Notes under the pieces: model-generated
Database searches by the model: none
What the model was told of the DNA's origin: nothing
The model's input: the letters and a program-made list of their open reading frames with translations, nothing else
NCBI RefSeq assembly: GCF_001298675.1
Contig: NZ_CYIG01000014.1
Span: 1 to 64,000 of the forward strand
Length of the DNA: 64,000 nucleotides
Direction of reading: 5' to 3'
DNA from: Paenacidovorax caeni
GTDB lineage: Bacteria > Pseudomonadota > Gammaproteobacteria > Burkholderiales > Burkholderiaceae_C
Program-made: the position numbers and the translations under genes
Shown: positions 37,519 through 47,144 of the stretch, one piece after another
Layout: every line of letters starts with the position of its first letter
Numbering within the stretch: position 1 is the stretch's first letter

Positions 37519-39144
37519 TCAGCGCCGCTCTTGCAGGCGCAGGTCCTTGGCGTAGCGGATGGTGTGGCTCGCGCCGAAGCGCGCGGTGGCGCCTGCGGCC
37601 AGGGGCTGGCTCCAGGCGATGGTGCCGGGCTGCTGGTTCCAGGCGCTGTCGGCAGGCGGCGGATCGTAGCGCGACTGCACGCTGATCTGCTCGTTCTGCG
37701 AGAGAGGCGCTGCGTCCAGCACCTGCAGCGCGATGGCTTTGTCGTGGCGGTTCTCCACCGTGTAGGCGCGCTGGATCTGGCGCTCGGTGGTGGCGCCCGT
37801 CAGGCCGGCGCTGGCGCTGTGCTCGCGCGGCGCTTCGGCGCGTACCAGCACGCGTTCATCGCGGCCAAAGGACAGGCCGGTGCGCGCCAGCTCGGCGCCG
37901 TCCAGCCGGCCGTTGCCCACGAAGGCGCCGTCGCGGTACAGCGCCACGGCGGCGGCAGGCCACACGCCAGCCGGGACGGCGAACTGCGCCACCAGGTAGG
38001 CGGCTTCTTCCACGGCCGGCACAGCGCGCGTGAGCAGTTGTGCGCGCACGTCCTGTTGCCCCAGCGCCAGCGTGACGCGCGGCCCGCCCGAGGGCACGGT
38101 GATGCGCTGCGGCACGCTGAACTCGGTGGCGTAGGCGGTGTCGAGCACGCCCACGTCAAAGCTGGGCAGCGGCTCCGGCGCTGCTTCGGCCAGGGGCTGG
38201 CTGCGCGCGAGGGCGGCCGGGGCCGCAGCGGCGGCAGCATAGGCCGGTGCCGGGGCGGCGGGCGGGGGCGGCGGCGCAACGTCCAGCCGCCAGGGGCGCG
38301 GCAGGCCGCCCGCCGTGGCGCGCGTGGGCTGGCCGGTGGAGAGGGTCAGCGCCACGCCGCTCCAGTCTTCACCCGTGGCCTGCGCCACCAGGGCCAGGCG
38401 CTCCAGGCGCACCGTGGCCGTGGCGCTGTCGAGCGTGGCGCGGTAGCTCGGCGCCCAGCCCGGGCCGCGCACCTGGTAGGACAGGCGCAGATCGGCGTCG
38501 CGCTCGGTGGCCAGCGTCACCGTCACGGTGCTCACACGCGCGCGTGGGCCGGCCAGACGGTCGCGCTCGGCGCCTACCGCCTTGAGCGCAAGTTCCGCTG
38601 CCTCCAGGCGGCGCTGCGCCTGGTGCTGGCGCTGCAGGTTGTCTTGCGCGCCACGCCGCAGGGCGTCGGTGGTGCTGGCGATGAGCGCGGGTGCTGGCGC
38701 CTTGCCTTCGGGCGCGCCGCTGGCCGTGGCCTTCAGGTAGCTCTGCGCCAGCTCCAGCGCCTGCACCTCGGCGCGGGCGTTGGCCACCTCGTCCTGGGCT
38801 TGGCGCCAGCGCTCGTCAAGCGGGCTGGCGCAGCCGCCCGCGCCGCCGGCAATGTCGCGGTCCTGCACCTGCACGCTGCTTTCGCCGATGCGCACGGCCG
38901 CGTCGGCGCTGACCTGCAGGCTGGCGGCGTCGAGCCCCTGCGGCAGGCACTGGAAGGTATAGCTGCGGCTGCCTGCAAGGACGCGCGCCACGCGCTCCAC
39001 CGTGGCGCTGCCAGGGTAAACCTTGACGCTGGCAATGCGCGACGGTGCGTTCTGTGCGCCAGCCCCGCAGGGCGTGGATAGCAGGCCCGCGCAGGCGAGT
39101 GCGCCGAACGGGAGCTTCAAAGCAGCAAGGGTTGTGTGTTTCAA
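37519..39144 (-). CDS. DUF4139 (MuiA-like) secreted protein
   Basis: A 541-residue exported protein. After an N-terminal signal (FGALACAGLLSTPCGAGAQN) a DUF4140-like region (SVKVYPGSATVERVARVLAG) is followed by an Ala-rich coiled coil (residues ~110-190) and a DUF4139 domain (LSYQVRGPGWAPSYRATLDS; LSTGQPTRATAGGLPRPWRL; an Ala/Pro stretch at ~290-320; then beta-rich repeats). Such proteins are sometimes called mucoidy-inhibitor-like (MuiA), but no activity is established. It ends 4 bp before the pgpA start and may be co-transcribed. Confidence 0.8.
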   Translation of the reverse strand: MKHTTLAALKLPFGALACAGLLSTPCGAGAQNAPSRIASVKVYPGSATVERVARVLAGSRSYTFQCLPQGLDAASLQVSADAAVRIGESSVQVQDRDIAGGAGGCASPLDERWRQAQDEVANARAEVQALELAQSYLKATASGAPEGKAPAPALIASTTDALRRGAQDNLQRQHQAQRRLEAAELALKAVGAERDRLAGPRARVSTVTVTLATERDADLRLSYQVRGPGWAPSYRATLDSATATVRLERLALVAQATGEDWSGVALTLSTGQPTRATAGGLPRPWRLDVAPPPPPAAPAPAYAAAAAAPAALARSQPLAEAAPEPLPSFDVGVLDTAYATEFSVPQRITVPSGGPRVTLALGQQDVRAQLLTRAVPAVEEAAYLVAQFAVPAGVWPAAAVALYRDGAFVGNGRLDGAELARTGLSFGRDERVLVRAEAPREHSASAGLTGATTERQIQRAYTVENRHDKAIALQVLDAAPLSQNEQISVQSRYDPPPADSAWNQQPGTIAWSQPLAAGATARFGASHTIRYAKDLRLQERR

Positions 39145-39256
39145 GGGAGCCTTTGGGAGCGGGTGGATGGGTGCGCTGAGCCGCTTTGGTTGGTTGCACC
39201 GCGGGTTTTATCGCGGATCGCGCGGAGGATGGGGCGTATGACGGCGGGTCATGGGT

Positions 39257-39274
39257 ATGTCACAAATTTTTCAT
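39257..39274 (+). promoter_or_regulatory. Possible Pho box before the phytase-like gene
   Basis: ATGTCAC-AAAT-TTTTCAT has the 7+4+7 layout of a PhoB site (consensus CTGTCAT twice), each half matching five of seven positions. TACTTT at 39291-39296 could be the -10, but it is 16 bp downstream rather than the usual ~10. The function of the following gene makes phosphate control attractive, but the match is weak. Confidence 0.3.
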
Positions 39275-39315
39275 AGCCTTGTTGGCGTCTTACTTTAGCT
39301 ATTCATCCAATCACC

Positions 39316-40722
39316 ATGAAATCTGCCATCCCCTTTGTTTCTACGCTGCTTGCCCTGAGTTTGGGTCTGACCGCTTGCGGCGGCTCTGGCGATGGCTTTC
39401 AGTTGCCTGGTGCGACAGGCACGGCCCTGCCTTATGAGTTGATGAGCAAGGTGGACAACGCCGAGAAAACGGAAATTCGCAATGGTAGCTACGGCTCCTC
39501 CATGGCACCGCACCCGACCCGCGAGGGCTATTTCTATGGCTTGAGCGACCGTGGGCCGAACGCGGCCACCGAAGCCGGCAGAACGCCTTCCGGCATCATT
39601 TTCCTCACGCCCAGCTACACGCCGCGCATTGGCCTGTTCCGGCTGACCAGCGAGGGCAAGGCTGAACTGGTGGACACCATTTTGCTCAAGGACCCCAAGG
39701 GCCGCCCGATCACCGGCTTGCCCAACAAGAGCTTTGGCAGCACGGGCGAAACACCTTACAACCTCGATGGCAGCGTCGTCTCGCTGGACCCGGATGGCGA
39801 TGGCATCAAGGGGTTCGATGAAAGCGGACTCGATTCGGAGGGGCTGGTGGCGTTGAAGGACGGGACGTTCTGGGTCAGCGATGAATACGGTCCGCACATC
39901 GTGCACTTTGACGCCACAGGCAAGGAAATCGAGCGTATCAACCCGTTCGCCGCAGACCCCCGCAACAAGGCGGGCCGCGTGTTGCCTGCGGAGCTGTCCA
40001 CGCGCTGGCCCAATCGGGGCATGGAGGGGCTAACCATCACGCCCGACGGCAAGACGCTGGTGGGCATCATGCAATCGAACCTGTACAACCCCACCAAGGA
40101 GGTGGGCAGCATCAACCTCACGCGCATCGTCACGGTCAATATCGAGAGCGGCGCCGTGGCACAGTATCTTTACAAACAGGACGCGGCGGGCCTGGCCAAT
40201 TCGGAAATCGTGGCCCTGAGTACCACCAGCTTTCTGGTGATCGAGCGTGATACCAAGTTCTACGGCATCGATACCGGCACGATCCGCAAGAATGTCTACA
40301 AGATTGATCTGAGCAACGCGACGAACGTCGATCGCTCCAATGCCTCCCTGCGCACCGGCAAAGCGGAGCTGACGGTGAGCGCTGCCAATGGCCTCCTGGT
40401 CAATGGCAAGACGCTGGAGCTGGTCATCAAGGACGCGGGCACGGCCAACAACTTCGCGGCGGGCTGGAGCCAACTGGCCGCTTTGGGCATCCAGCCGGTG
40501 ACCAAAACGCTGGCCTATGACGGCATCGCTGCGCAGAAGTACCCGCACGACAAGATGGAAGGCCTGTGGGTGATCGACGCCAACCGCCTGGGCATCATCA
40601 ACGATGCTGACTTCATGATCGCCCCGGACGGTGTTGGTGGCGTCAAGCAGAAATACCTGTACGACGGCAAGGTCGAGAGCAACATGCTCTATGTGGTGAA
40701 GCCGATCGCGCCACTGTTCTGA
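39316..40722 (+). CDS. Esterase-like activity of phytase family lipoprotein
   Basis: A 468-residue exported lipoprotein: MKSAIPFVSTLLALSLGLTA then Cys (lipobox LTAC). The mature region follows the phytase-like esterase domain layout (YGLSDRGPNAATEAGR, LDSEGLVALKDGTFWVSDEY, GMEGLTITPDGKTLVGIMQS, KMEGLWVIDANRLGIINDAD), a six-bladed propeller-type architecture with acidic metal-binding segments such as DPDGDGIKGFD. It probably cleaves phosphate or carboxylic esters outside the inner membrane. Its nucleotide composition is noticeably less GC-rich than that of its neighbours. A weak Pho box lies upstream. The gene is alone on its strand. Confidence 0.85.
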   Translation: MKSAIPFVSTLLALSLGLTACGGSGDGFQLPGATGTALPYELMSKVDNAEKTEIRNGSYGSSMAPHPTREGYFYGLSDRGPNAATEAGRTPSGIIFLTPSYTPRIGLFRLTSEGKAELVDTILLKDPKGRPITGLPNKSFGSTGETPYNLDGSVVSLDPDGDGIKGFDESGLDSEGLVALKDGTFWVSDEYGPHIVHFDATGKEIERINPFAADPRNKAGRVLPAELSTRWPNRGMEGLTITPDGKTLVGIMQSNLYNPTKEVGSINLTRIVTVNIESGAVAQYLYKQDAAGLANSEIVALSTTSFLVIERDTKFYGIDTGTIRKNVYKIDLSNATNVDRSNASLRTGKAELTVSAANGLLVNGKTLELVIKDAGTANNFAAGWSQLAALGIQPVTKTLAYDGIAAQKYPHDKMEGLWVIDANRLGIINDADFMIAPDGVGGVKQKYLYDGKVESNMLYVVKPIAPLF

Positions 40723-40741
40723 GCGGGCCGGGCGGCGCCCT

Positions 40742-41226
40742 TCACGGGAGCGCGCCGTTGCCCTGCGCCTGCAGGGCCGCCAGCAGCCCGTGGCAGGCAT
40801 CTTCGACCAGGTCGAGCACATCCTCGAAGCCTTGCGCGCCGCCGTAGTACGGGTCGGGCACTTCGCTGGCGCTGTGGGTGCGGCAGAAATCGGTCAGGCG
40901 GCGCAGCCGGCTGGTGCGGTCGCTGGGGCACAGGGCACGGGCCGCGCGCTCGTTCGCGGCGTCCATCACCAGCACCAGGTCGAAATCTGTGAAGTCATCG
41001 CGCCGCAGCTCCCGGGCGCGCTGCGCCGACAGGTCGTAGCCGCGCCGCGCTGCATGCTGCTGCGCGCGTTCGTCGGGTGGTTCGCCGACGTGGTAGCCAT
41101 GTGTGCCGGCAGAGTCCACCGCGATGTAATCGGCCCAGCCGGCGTCCGCCACCAGCTTTTCCAGCACGCCATGGGCCGTGGGGCTGCGGCAGATGTTGCC
41201 CATGCAGACCATGAGCACGCGCATGC
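40742..41226 (-). CDS. Low-molecular-weight protein tyrosine phosphatase
   Basis: About 160 residues starting MRVLMVCMGNICRSPTAHGV: the P-loop CMGNICRS (Cys7, Arg13) sits at the N-terminus as in all LMW-PTPs, and the general-acid loop is VPDPYYGGAQGFEDV. It dephosphorylates phosphotyrosine in proteins. Another in-frame ATG at 41281 (MPAKPPLLPARPQ...), four bases after the thiL stop, would add 18 Pro-rich residues and may be the actual start through coupling; the shorter form is chosen because it matches family length. It lies downstream of thiL on the same strand. Confidence 0.9.
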
Positions 41227-41285
41227 TGGGGCTGCCTGGTGCCTGGGGGCGTGCGGGCAGCAGTGGGGGCTTGGCAGGCATGGGG

Positions 41286-42269
41286 TCAGGCGAAATGGTC
41301 AAAGGAGGCGTAGGCCGCGGGTTGGGGCTGGCCCTGCGCATCGAGCAGGCGCAGCCCCGGCGTGGCGGTGATGCGGCCGATGCGCGTGACGGCGACGTCA
41401 GCCTGGCGTGCGGCGCTCTGCACCGCTTCGCGCTGGGCGGGGGCGGCCGTGAAAGCGAGCTCGTAATCGTCGCCGCCAGCCAGGGTGCACTGGTGCATGA
41501 GTTCCATGTCAAAAATGGCTTCAGGGCCCGTGAATAAAGCGCTAGCAGCTATCAATTCGGTAGTTTTTGCGAGTTCGATCTCGGCCCCCGCGCCGCTGGC
41601 GGCGAGGATGTGGCCCAGGTCGCCGAGCAGCCCGTCGCTCACGTCGAGCGCGCTGCTGGCGATGCCACGCAGCCGCTGGCCGAGTTGCACGCGTGGCGTG
41701 GGCTGCTCCAGCCGCTGGCGTGCGCGCGCCAGCGCACTGGCGGGCAGCTGGATGCGGCCCCTTAGCGCCTCCAGTGCCAGCCGTGCGTCGCCCAGCGTGC
41801 CGCTGACCCAGATGTCGTCGCCCACCTGCGCGCCGCTGCGCAGCAGTGCCTGGCCTGCCGGGACTTCGCCGAAGACGGTGATGCACAGGTTGAGGGGGCC
41901 GCGCGTGGTGTCGCCGCCGATGAGCACGCAGTCGTGCGCGTCGGCCAGGGCGAACAGTCCGTCGGCGAAGGCCTGCAGCCAGGACGCATCGGCCTGCGGC
42001 AATGCCAGCGCCAGCGTGAAGGCCAGCGGCCGCGCGCCGCAGGCGGCGAGGTCGGAAAGATTCACGGCCAGGGCTTTGTGGCCGAGGGTGCGCGGATCCA
42101 CGTCCGCGAAGAAGTGGCGCCCCTCGACCAGCATGTCGCTGGAGACGGCCAGGTGCATGCCCGGGCGCGGCGCCAGCAGTGCGCAGTCGTCGCCCACACC
42201 GAGCGCCACGGCGCCGCCGCTGCGCACGGGGCGCGTGAAGTAGCGTGCAATGAGGTCGAATTCGCCCAT
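41286..42269 (-). CDS. thiL: Thiamine-monophosphate kinase
   Basis: A 327-residue enzyme phosphorylating TMP to TPP, with motifs MGEFDLIARYF, GVGDDCALLAP, VEGRHFFADVDPRTLGHKAL, LIGGDTTRGPL, ALDVSDGLLGDLGHIL and LAGGDDYELAF. A copy of the window-wide repeat lies in frame at 41509-41560 (residues ~237-254, TELIAASALFTGPEAIFD), in the variable segment just before LAGGDDYELAF. All catalytic Asp motifs are outside it, so activity is probably retained. It follows ybdK by 5 bp and is followed closely by the LMW-PTP gene. Confidence 0.95.
   Translation of the reverse strand: MGEFDLIARYFTRPVRSGGAVALGVGDDCALLAPRPGMHLAVSSDMLVEGRHFFADVDPRTLGHKALAVNLSDLAACGARPLAFTLALALPQADASWLQAFADGLFALADAHDCVLIGGDTTRGPLNLCITVFGEVPAGQALLRSGAQVGDDIWVSGTLGDARLALEALRGRIQLPASALARARQRLEQPTPRVQLGQRLRGIASSALDVSDGLLGDLGHILAASGAGAEIELAKTTELIAASALFTGPEAIFDMELMHQCTLAGGDDYELAFTAAPAQREAVQSAARQADVAVTRIGRITATPGLRLLDAQGQPQPAAYASFDHFA
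41509..41560 (-). repeat. Short repeat copy inside thiL (in-frame)
   Basis: In the coding direction: GAATTGATAGCTGCTAGCGC, TTTATTCACGGGCCCTGAAG, CCATTTTTGAC. The left core GATAGCTGCTAGCGCTT is identical to the intergenic pattern. It is read A|GCT|GCT|AGC|GCT, a different frame from the copy in pncC; in this frame the TGATAG of the core is not a stop. Confidence 0.8.
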
Positions 42270-42274
42270 ATCGC

Positions 42275-43402
42275 TCACGGTGTTGCCTGCCCGCGAAAGC
42301 GCAGCGCCGCCTGGCGGCTGACCTCGGCCAGCAGCTGCTCTTCGCGCTGGCGCTCGCGCAGCCAGCGCGCGTCGTTGCAGTTGGCCTCGATCTCGCCGCG
42401 CAGCAGGTGCAGCGCGCCAGCGGCGCCGTGGTGCTCGCCATGCGGGGCGATGCGGTCGAGCGTGTGCAGCAGGTGGTCGCGCAGCGGCATGTGTTCGCCC
42501 GTTGCCGGGTCGACGTAGACCGCGTCCAGCCCGAAGCGGCAGGCCTGGAAGCGGTTGTAGGTGTAGACGAGATAGTCGTCCTCGGCGGGCACGAAGGGCT
42601 GCTCGGCCAGGAACCAGGCAGCGAGCGATTGCACGAAGCCCGCCAGGGCGGCGGCGCGCTCGACGCTCAAGGGGGTGTCGAAGACGCGGATTTCGATGGT
42701 GCCGAATTCGGGTTTGGGGCGGATGTCCCAGTAAAAGTCCTTCATGCTCTTGACGACGCCGGTGCGTGTCATCTTGTCGAAGTACTGGCCGAATTCGTCC
42801 CAGGTGAGTACGCAGGGCGCGCGGCCCGAGAGCGGGAAGGCAAACACCGAGTTCAGGCGCGCCGAGTCGAACTGCGTGTCCTGCCCCTGCACGTAGGGGC
42901 TGGACGCCGACAGCGCGATGCAGTGCGGGATGTAGCGGCTCATGCGGTGCAGCATGACCAGCGCGGCGTCCGCGCTGGGACAGCCGATGTGCACGTGCTG
43001 GCCGAAGATGGTGAACTGCTTGGAGAGGTAGCCGTACAGCTGCGACAGCTCCTGGAAGCGCGGCTTGTCGTAGATGCGGCGCTCGTGCCACATCTGGAAC
43101 GGGTGCGTGCCGCCGCCGGCGATGGCGATGTTCAGCTTGTCGGCGCACTTGACCAGCGCGTCGCGAATCAGCGTGAGCTGCCCCAGCACCTCGCTGCTGG
43201 AGTGGCAGATGCCGGTGGAGACTTCGATCATGCTGTTCGTCATCTCCGGCACCACGCTGCCGGGCAGGGGGATCTTGTGCATCAGCCGCAGCATGTCTGC
43301 GGCGTAGGGCGCCAGGTCGTAGTCGTGCGTATTGAGCAGCTGCAGCTCCAGCTCCACGCCCAGCGTCAGGGGTTCCGATTGGTGGAAGGCTTCAAGGCTC
43401 AT
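42275..43402 (-). CDS. YbdK-type carboxylate-amine (glutamate-cysteine) ligase
   Basis: A 375-residue GCS2-family enzyme starting [20 protein letters not shown]. Motifs: [12 protein letters not shown] near the N-terminus, [53 protein letters not shown]. coli YbdK has weak glutamate-cysteine ligase activity; the true substrate is uncertain. The start overlaps the preceding antiporter stop (ATGA) and thiL follows after 5 bp, so antiporter-ybdK-thiL-LMW-PTP may be one transcript. A larger open frame up to 44911 is antisense-type noise. Confidence 0.88.
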   Translation of the reverse strand: MSLEAFHQSEPLTLGVELELQLLNTHDYDLAPYAADMLRLMHKIPLPGSVVPEMTNSMIEVSTGICHSSSEVLGQLTLIRDALVKCADKLNIAIAGGGTHPFQMWHERRIYDKPRFQELSQLYGYLSKQFTIFGQHVHIGCPSADAALVMLHRMSRYIPHCIALSASSPYVQGQDTQFDSARLNSVFAFPLSGRAPCVLTWDEFGQYFDKMTRTGVVKSMKDFYWDIRPKPEFGTIEIRVFDTPLSVERAAALAGFVQSLAAWFLAEQPFVPAEDDYLVYTYNRFQACRFGLDAVYVDPATGEHMPLRDHLLHTLDRIAPHGEHHGAAGALHLLRGEIEANCNDARWLRERQREEQLLAEVSRQAALRFRGQATP

Positions 43403-44652
43403 GGTGTGTCTCCTTTGCCTGCGCGGGCCGCCAGCGGCGCCCAGGGCCGGGAGCTTTCCCCGGCGCGGTAGATGGCCACCGTGGCCAGCACGGCGCCAGC
43501 GATCTCCATCAGCAAGATGGCGGGCAGCGCCACACGCGCGATCAGGTAGCCCGTGGCGGGTGAGGCCACGACGAACTGCGAGGCGATCAGCAGCGCGATG
43601 GCCGACATCGGCGTCATCGCGCAGCCCAGCCACAGCGCCTGGCGCCAGCTCGCGCCGCTGCCCACGTTGCCCAGGCCCACGCCCACGGCCTTGGCCAGCA
43701 GGCGCACGGCGATCAGGGCCAGCACCACGCCGGTCACGGGCGCGCTCCAGTCGGCCTGTGCCGCCACCGTGGAAACGAGCACGAACAGCAGCATGTTCAG
43801 CAGCGACGACACCGGCCCGAGCTGGCGCGGCCAGGCCCAGGGGCGCGGGTACCAGTGTTTGAGCAGCATGCCGCCCAGCAGCGCTGCCAGCGGCGCTGAG
43901 CCGCCCAGGTGCGAGGCCATGGCCGAGGCGGCCGCGATCAGCGCCAGCAGCACGATGGTGGTGTTCTCGCTGGCCGGGCTCATGAAGCGCAGCGCCCAGC
44001 GCATCAGCAGTGCCAGCAGGGCCGCGCTGAGAATGGAGATGCCCAGCACCACCATGACCGGGGAGATGGTCTCCAGCAGGCTTTGCGCGGGCCGGTTCAT
44101 CAGCTCGGCGCGTGCGCTGCCCAGCGTCAGGACGTACAGCGTGGAGAGCGTGGTGAGCACGATGGCGCGTTCCGTCACCGGGCCGGCGGCGCGCGTATCG
44201 GCCACCACGCGCGTCAGCACGGTGGGCGAGGCGGCCATGGCCACCAGCGCCAGCGCACCGGCCACGGCGGTGGGCGTGTCGAGCCACAGCAGCACCTGGT
44301 ACACGGCGAAGTAGGCCAGTGCCGATTCGGCCAGGCTTTGCACCAGCACCATGGGGTTGTGGCGGAACCAGCGCAGCGAAATACGTCCGCCGGTTTCGAA
44401 CAGCACAATGGCTACGCTGAATTCCAGCAGGAACAGGCCGATGCCCTGCAGCGGCCAGACGGCGCCGCTGAATCCGGCCAGCCCGGCCAGGGTGCCGACG
44501 ATGGAGTAGCCGACCACCTTGGGCAGGCCCGTGTGGCGCTGCAGCAGGTGGCCAGCGATGGCGGCCACTGCCAGCAGCAGCGACCATTGCACGGTAGGCA
44601 GCCCCGCCGAGGGGCGCAGCCATTGGGCCCAGAAACCGAGCAGTTCGTTCAT
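43399..44652 (-). CDS. CPA2-family cation/proton antiporter (Kef-like membrane domain)
   Basis: A 417-residue inner-membrane protein with 11-13 hydrophobic helices. CPA2/Kef-type segments: [54 protein letters not shown] and [20 protein letters not shown]. No TrkA-N regulatory domain follows, so only the transport domain is present. It probably exchanges K+ or Na+ for H+. Its stop overlaps the ybdK start by ATGA; an unassigned ~70 bp separates it from the upstream SpecificRecomb gene. Confidence 0.85.
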   Translation of the reverse strand: MNELLGFWAQWLRPSAGLPTVQWSLLLAVAAIAGHLLQRHTGLPKVVGYSIVGTLAGLAGFSGAVWPLQGIGLFLLEFSVAIVLFETGGRISLRWFRHNPMVLVQSLAESALAYFAVYQVLLWLDTPTAVAGALALVAMAASPTVLTRVVADTRAAGPVTERAIVLTTLSTLYVLTLGSARAELMNRPAQSLLETISPVMVVLGISILSAALLALLMRWALRFMSPASENTTIVLLALIAAASAMASHLGGSAPLAALLGGMLLKHWYPRPWAWPRQLGPVSSLLNMLLFVLVSTVAAQADWSAPVTGVVLALIAVRLLAKAVGVGLGNVGSGASWRQALWLGCAMTPMSAIALLIASQFVVASPATGYLIARVALPAILLMEIAGAVLATVAIYRAGESSRPWAPLAARAGKGDTP

Positions 44653-44721
44653 GGGTTCTCCTTCTCATCAGGCGGTCCGCCGCAGGGGCGGGCCGTGGTG
44701 GAGGGCGGCAGGGCCGGCCGG

Positions 44722-46704
44722 TCAGGCCGTCTGCCGGGCGGGCAGGAAAAAGCTCAGTGGCGCACTGCGCAGGCGTGCGCGGATGGCGGCGTAGATGCGT
44801 GCGCGGTCCTTCACGCTCACGTTCTGCGCGCGCAGCGCCAGGCGGAACGCCAGGTAGAAGCTTACCGACACGTTCAGCGCGCCCAGCAGCGGCAGGCAGG
44901 CCATGGCCCACCAGAACAGCGGCAGGTGCAGCACCTGGGGCCCGAGGATACTGGCTGCCACGCCGACCTGGCCGGTGGAGAGGGTGACATGGCGTACGTC
45001 CAGCCCCAGGCCGAAGAAGGCCGCGAACACCGGCACGAGTCCCAGCATGAAGCCCAGCGAGATGTTGGCCGTCAGGCCCGAGATGTTCTCGCGCGCGAAG
45101 TGGGCCCAGCGCGCGGCACGTGCACGCCCCAGCCAGCGCGTGATGCGCGGGTTGTAGCGCAGTGCCGAGTCGAGCCGGTGCAGCACGAACCAGTTCTCCG
45201 TCCAGCCCGCGACGATGCTGCTGGCGAACAGCAGCACGCCAGTGAAGGCGGCGAACAGCATCGAGGGGCCGAGCAGGTGCTGCGTCTCCAGCACGTGCAG
45301 CGCCTTGTCGTGGTCGAACACGGGTGCGCCGGTGGCGTAGGCAATCGCCAGCGACAGCGCCATGGCTGCCGGGAATACCAGCAGCACGTTGCCCAGCACG
45401 GCGGCCACCTGGGTGCGTACCAAGTCGGTGACCTCGGTGACGAAGTCTTCCACGGCGTTGCCGCTGTCCAGGTCCTTGAGCTTGGCCGCCATGGCTGGTG
45501 CGGTCATGGCCGGCTGCTTGGTGGCCACGGTGAAGTGCAGCAGTTGGATCAGCACGAAGCTCACGGCGTAGTTCATGCCCGCCCAGAAGCCGCTCCAGAA
45601 GGCCGACAGCGCCAGCGCGTACAGGCCGAACTTGGCCAGCGTGGTAAAGGCCAGCACCAGCCCGCCACCCGCAGCCTTGCGCACCATGGCCAGGTACTCG
45701 GTGCGGTCGTGGGTGATGTAGTGCTCGCCGGTCTCGGCGCTGCGCTCGGCCACCTTGGCGGCGACGAGGGAGGAATTCGAGGCGATCAGTGCGCCCAGGT
45801 TGTGCCGGTCGCGCCCCACCTGCACCAGTTGTGCAAACAGGCGTGCCGCGTCAGCGGCGGGTTGGGGCGAGAGCAGGCAATCCAGCAGCACGCGCATGCG
45901 CAGAATACGTGCGCGCATCTGGCGCATGCGGAACACCAGGCCGACCGAGATGCCGTTGTCGTCGAAATGCGTATAGACCGAGCCCACGGCCGCGCGGCAG
46001 GCGTCGAGCCGGTCGCGCAAGCCCTGCACGGCGGCGTCGAGCCGGTCGGTGGTGCGCAGCGGGTGCAGTATTTCCACGCGCAGGCTCTCCACTTCGCGCA
46101 GCAGGGCGTGGAAGGGTTGGGCCTCGCGCGCTTCCCGGCTCATGCGCAGGCGCAGCTCGGGTGCGAAACCGGTCGCCAGCATCTGGCCGGCGCAGTAGCT
46201 CAGTGCGTCAAGCAGCACGCGCTGCCAGCTGGTGTGGCTGCGCTCGCTACCGCCGGTGAGCAGGGCCACCAGGCGCTGCAACGTGGCCTCGTCGAGTTGC
46301 GCCAGCCACTGCGCATCAAAGCTGCTGGGCAGGGCCAGCTCGAACAGCTCGGAGGCGTCGATGGTCTCCGGGCTGCGCGGCAGCAGCTTGGTGCGCAGGC
46401 GCGCCGAAAACTCGCTGAAGAACGCCGTGCGCGGCGCGAAACCGAAGTCGGCCAGCAGCGCCGTAATGTCCACGGCGTCCACCAGCTGCGCCCACCAGGC
46501 CTGCAGGCGCTGGCGCGCATCGGCGTCGGCATCCAGCGTGTCCAGCAGCAGGCGCACACGGCCCATGGCCGCTTCGGTGGAGCGGGCGTCGCCGCGAATC
46601 CACTCGCACAGATGGATCAGCCACAGGTGCCGCTCGGCCATCGGGGCGTCAGGCTGCAGCAGGTCGAGCAGCTGGGGCAGGTCGAGGCGGGGGCTTTGAA
46701 ACAT
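44722..46704 (-). CDS. 'Site-specific recombinase' family (SpecificRecomb) membrane protein
   Basis: A 660-residue protein of the family labelled site-specific recombinase (SpecificRecomb). The N-terminal half is soluble and helical ([20 protein letters not shown] onward); the C-terminal half has about six transmembrane helices ([80 protein letters not shown]). No tyrosine- or serine-recombinase catalytic motif is evident, so the label is probably misleading and the function is unknown. The ATG overlaps the apaG stop (ATGA). A longer frame to 46818 lies inside apaG. Confidence 0.8.
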   Translation of the reverse strand: MFQSPRLDLPQLLDLLQPDAPMAERHLWLIHLCEWIRGDARSTEAAMGRVRLLLDTLDADADARQRLQAWWAQLVDAVDITALLADFGFAPRTAFFSEFSARLRTKLLPRSPETIDASELFELALPSSFDAQWLAQLDEATLQRLVALLTGGSERSHTSWQRVLLDALSYCAGQMLATGFAPELRLRMSREAREAQPFHALLREVESLRVEILHPLRTTDRLDAAVQGLRDRLDACRAAVGSVYTHFDDNGISVGLVFRMRQMRARILRMRVLLDCLLSPQPAADAARLFAQLVQVGRDRHNLGALIASNSSLVAAKVAERSAETGEHYITHDRTEYLAMVRKAAGGGLVLAFTTLAKFGLYALALSAFWSGFWAGMNYAVSFVLIQLLHFTVATKQPAMTAPAMAAKLKDLDSGNAVEDFVTEVTDLVRTQVAAVLGNVLLVFPAAMALSLAIAYATGAPVFDHDKALHVLETQHLLGPSMLFAAFTGVLLFASSIVAGWTENWFVLHRLDSALRYNPRITRWLGRARAARWAHFARENISGLTANISLGFMLGLVPVFAAFFGLGLDVRHVTLSTGQVGVAASILGPQVLHLPLFWWAMACLPLLGALNVSVSFYLAFRLALRAQNVSVKDRARIYAAIRARLRSAPLSFFLPARQTA

Positions 46705-47114
46705 CAGTGCAGCGTCCGGTTCTGTAGGGTGTGGCCCGGCGGACCGTGGTCTTCGGTGGATTCCAGCATGAACATGGGAATGGCGCTGTCGAACGCGGTG
46801 CCGTCCTCGGCCACGCAAAGGTAGCGCCCGTGCATGGTGCCGCTGGCAGCGCGCAGGCGGCAGCCGCTGGTGTAGCGGAACGATTCGCCGGGCTGCAGCA
46901 GGGGCTGCTCTCCCACCACGCCCAGGCCCTTGACTTCCTCGGTCTGGCCGTTGGCGTCGCGGATGGTCCAGTAGCGCGCGATCAACTGCGCACCGGTCTG
47001 TCCCCGGTTCGTGATGGTGATGGTGTAGGCGAAGCTGTACACCCCCGCGTGTGGCAGGGATTCGCTAGGCAGGTACTGGGTTTGTACCGTGATCTGAAAG
47101 TCGTATTTCGACAT
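46704..47114 (-). CDS. apaG: ApaG protein
   Basis: A 136-residue single-domain ApaG (DUF525, fibronectin-III-like) protein: YSFAYTITITNRGQTGAQLI, ARYWTIRDANGQTEEVKGLG, GEQPLLQPGESFRYTSGCRL, GTMHGRYLCVAEDG. Linked in enterobacteria to diadenosine tetraphosphate and Co/Mg phenotypes; biochemical function is unresolved. It overlaps the membrane gene downstream by ATGA. Its start is 30 bp from the divergent rpe start, and the rpe -35 element lies over its first codons. Confidence 0.93.
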   Translation of the reverse strand: MSKYDFQITVQTQYLPSESLPHAGVYSFAYTITITNRGQTGAQLIARYWTIRDANGQTEEVKGLGVVGEQPLLQPGESFRYTSGCRLRAASGTMHGRYLCVAEDGTAFDSAIPMFMLESTEDHGPPGHTLQNRTLH

Positions 47115-47137
47115 CGCCCAATGGTAACTGCGACAAT
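47108..47137 (+). promoter_or_regulatory. rpe promoter, near-leaderless
   Basis: TCGACA (47108-47113, five of six consensus) and GACAAT (47132-47137) with an 18-nt spacer. Transcription would start at about 47144-47145, at the rpe ATG. The -35 overlaps the first codon of apaG on the other strand. Confidence 0.5.
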
Positions 47138-47144
47138 CTGAAGC

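Noticed and set aside
43909-46824. 971-codon frame opposite the antiporter and membrane gene
   Set aside because: Gln/His/Arg-rich shadow; the minus-strand genes have clear family motifs.
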